The notes beneath the pieces are model-generated. The model saw only the letters and a list, made by a program, of their open reading frames with translations. It made no database searches and had not been told where the DNA came from. A DNA stretch of 56,557 nt. Source: an uncultured bacterium (GTDB taxonomy: Bacteria; Pseudomonadota; Gammaproteobacteria; Burkholderiales; Burkholderiaceae_C). The translations under genes and the position numbers were made by a program. The stretch is from positions 1-56,557 of the forward strand of contig CAIYQZ010000021.1 in assembly GCA_903928495.1 (NCBI GenBank), written 5' to 3'. Shown in pieces: positions 56,036 to 56,557 of the stretch. Numbering within the stretch: position 1 is the first letter of the stretch; every line of letters starts with the position of its first letter.

Positions 56036-56557
56036 TCAGTAGCGGTAGGTGTCGGGCTTGTAAGGGCCAGACTTGCTCACGCCGATGTAGGCGGCTTGCG
56101 CGTCGGTCAGCTCGCTCAGCATGGCGCCGACCTTTTTCAGGTGCAGGCGGGCCACTTTTTCGTCCAGGTGCTTGGGCAGCACATAGACCTTGCCGGCCTG
56201 GTACGCATCGGGGCGGGTGAACAGCTCGATCTGCGCAATGGTCTGGTTGGCAACGCTGCTGCTCATCACGAAGCTGGGGTGGCCGGTGCCACAGCCCAGG
56301 TTCACCAGGCGGCCTTTGGCCAGCAGGATGATGCGTTTGCCGTCGGGGAAGATGACGTGGTCAACCTGGGGCTTGATCTCTTCCCACTCGTACTGCTCCA
56401 GCGTGGCCACCTGGATTTCGTTGTCGAAGTGGCCGATGTTGCAGACGATGGCCTGGTCTTTCATCGCCAGCATGTGCGGAGCGGTGATGATGTCGCAGTT
56501 GCCGGTCGTGGTGACGTAAATATCGCCAACGCCCAAGGTGCTTTCGACGGTGTTGAC
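56036..56557 (-). CDS. ahcY: S-adenosylhomocysteine hydrolase (C-terminal part; 5' end outside window)
   Basis: The last 173 residues are present, ending in the universal [27 protein letters not shown] is part of the NAD-binding domain, and [15 protein letters not shown] and [20 protein letters not shown] are diagnostic. The enzyme splits S-adenosylhomocysteine to adenosine and homocysteine in the SAM cycle. It precedes tlyA and metF on the same strand. Confidence 0.96.
   Translation of the reverse strand, partial: VNTVESTLGVGDIYVTTTGNCDIITAPHMLAMKDQAIVCNIGHFDNEIQVATLEQYEWEEIKPQVDHVIFPDGKRIILLAKGRLVNLGCGTGHPSFVMSSSVANQTIAQIELFTRPDAYQAGKVYVLPKHLDEKVARLHLKKVGAMLSELTDAQAAYIGVSKSGPYKPDTYRY

Overview
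The window looks like a chromosome segment of a high-G+C betaproteobacterium of the order Burkholderiales, most likely family Comamonadaceae; the genus cannot be fixed by eye. Reasons: the protein sequences, the gene order tyrS - M23 peptidase - anmK - erpA - bactofilin - DUF6776 - rpsI - rplM, the order ahcY - tlyA - metF, and a dispersed intergenic repeat of a type I associate with this family. It holds 52 protein genes. No rRNA, tRNA, CRISPR array or recognisable transposase or integrase was seen.

Layout. 1-5562 (minus): sugar (probably glucose) uptake: partial ABC permease, periplasmic binding protein, glucokinase, short outer-membrane porin and a LacI-type regulator, with a LacI-type operator before the porin. 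5608-10341: thioredoxin 2, DUF2905, a MidA-like methyltransferase, a pterin/folate pair (pteridine reductase, folB), ttcA and a DUF4136 lipoprotein. 10375-20970: a hybrid sensor protein that lacks its phospho-acceptor histidine, a histidine phosphatase, ruvB, a secreted alpha-carbonic anhydrase, ruvA, a 7TM sensor kinase/response regulator pair, and phoH - tfoX-like - ybeY. 21106-32250: a complete six-gene glycogen cluster glgB-glgX-malQ-glgC-glgA-glgP, followed by dtd. 32890-36376: a FixJ-type two-component system with a secreted GlcG/HbpS-like protein and a secreted ankyrin protein. 36398-43954: housekeeping block tyrS to rplM, then rlmJ. 44041-48671: MATE transporter, SRPBCC protein, Nudix hydrolase, O-acetylhomoserine sulfhydrylase and rlpA. 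54378-56557 (minus): metF, tlyA and partial ahcY, genes of the methionine/SAM cycle.

The most unusual part is 48645-54372, a two-gene island of lower G+C content inserted between metF and rlpA. It encodes a heme-oxygenase-like diiron oxygenase (HDO) that is translationally coupled to a 1468-residue single-module NRPS with the order formyltransferase - truncated condensation-like region - adenylation - carrier protein - thioesterase. A 33-bp imperfect direct repeat (30/33 identical), which is the 3' end of metF, flanks the island. This suggests integration at the metF 3' end, splitting an older metF - rlpA - sulfhydrylase arrangement and giving rlpA a new 5' end. The HDO carries a ligand set like that of N-oxygenases, and the adenylation pocket has an acidic residue often seen with basic amino acids. 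I therefore propose a small, formylated and probably N-oxygenated amino-acid product; this is inference.

A second unusual signal is a dispersed repeat of about 45 bp found at nine places. It lies at gene ends, supplies the ribosome-binding site and TTG start of the MATE gene, forms the terminator after glgP, and is read in frame inside tlyA and the midA-like gene.
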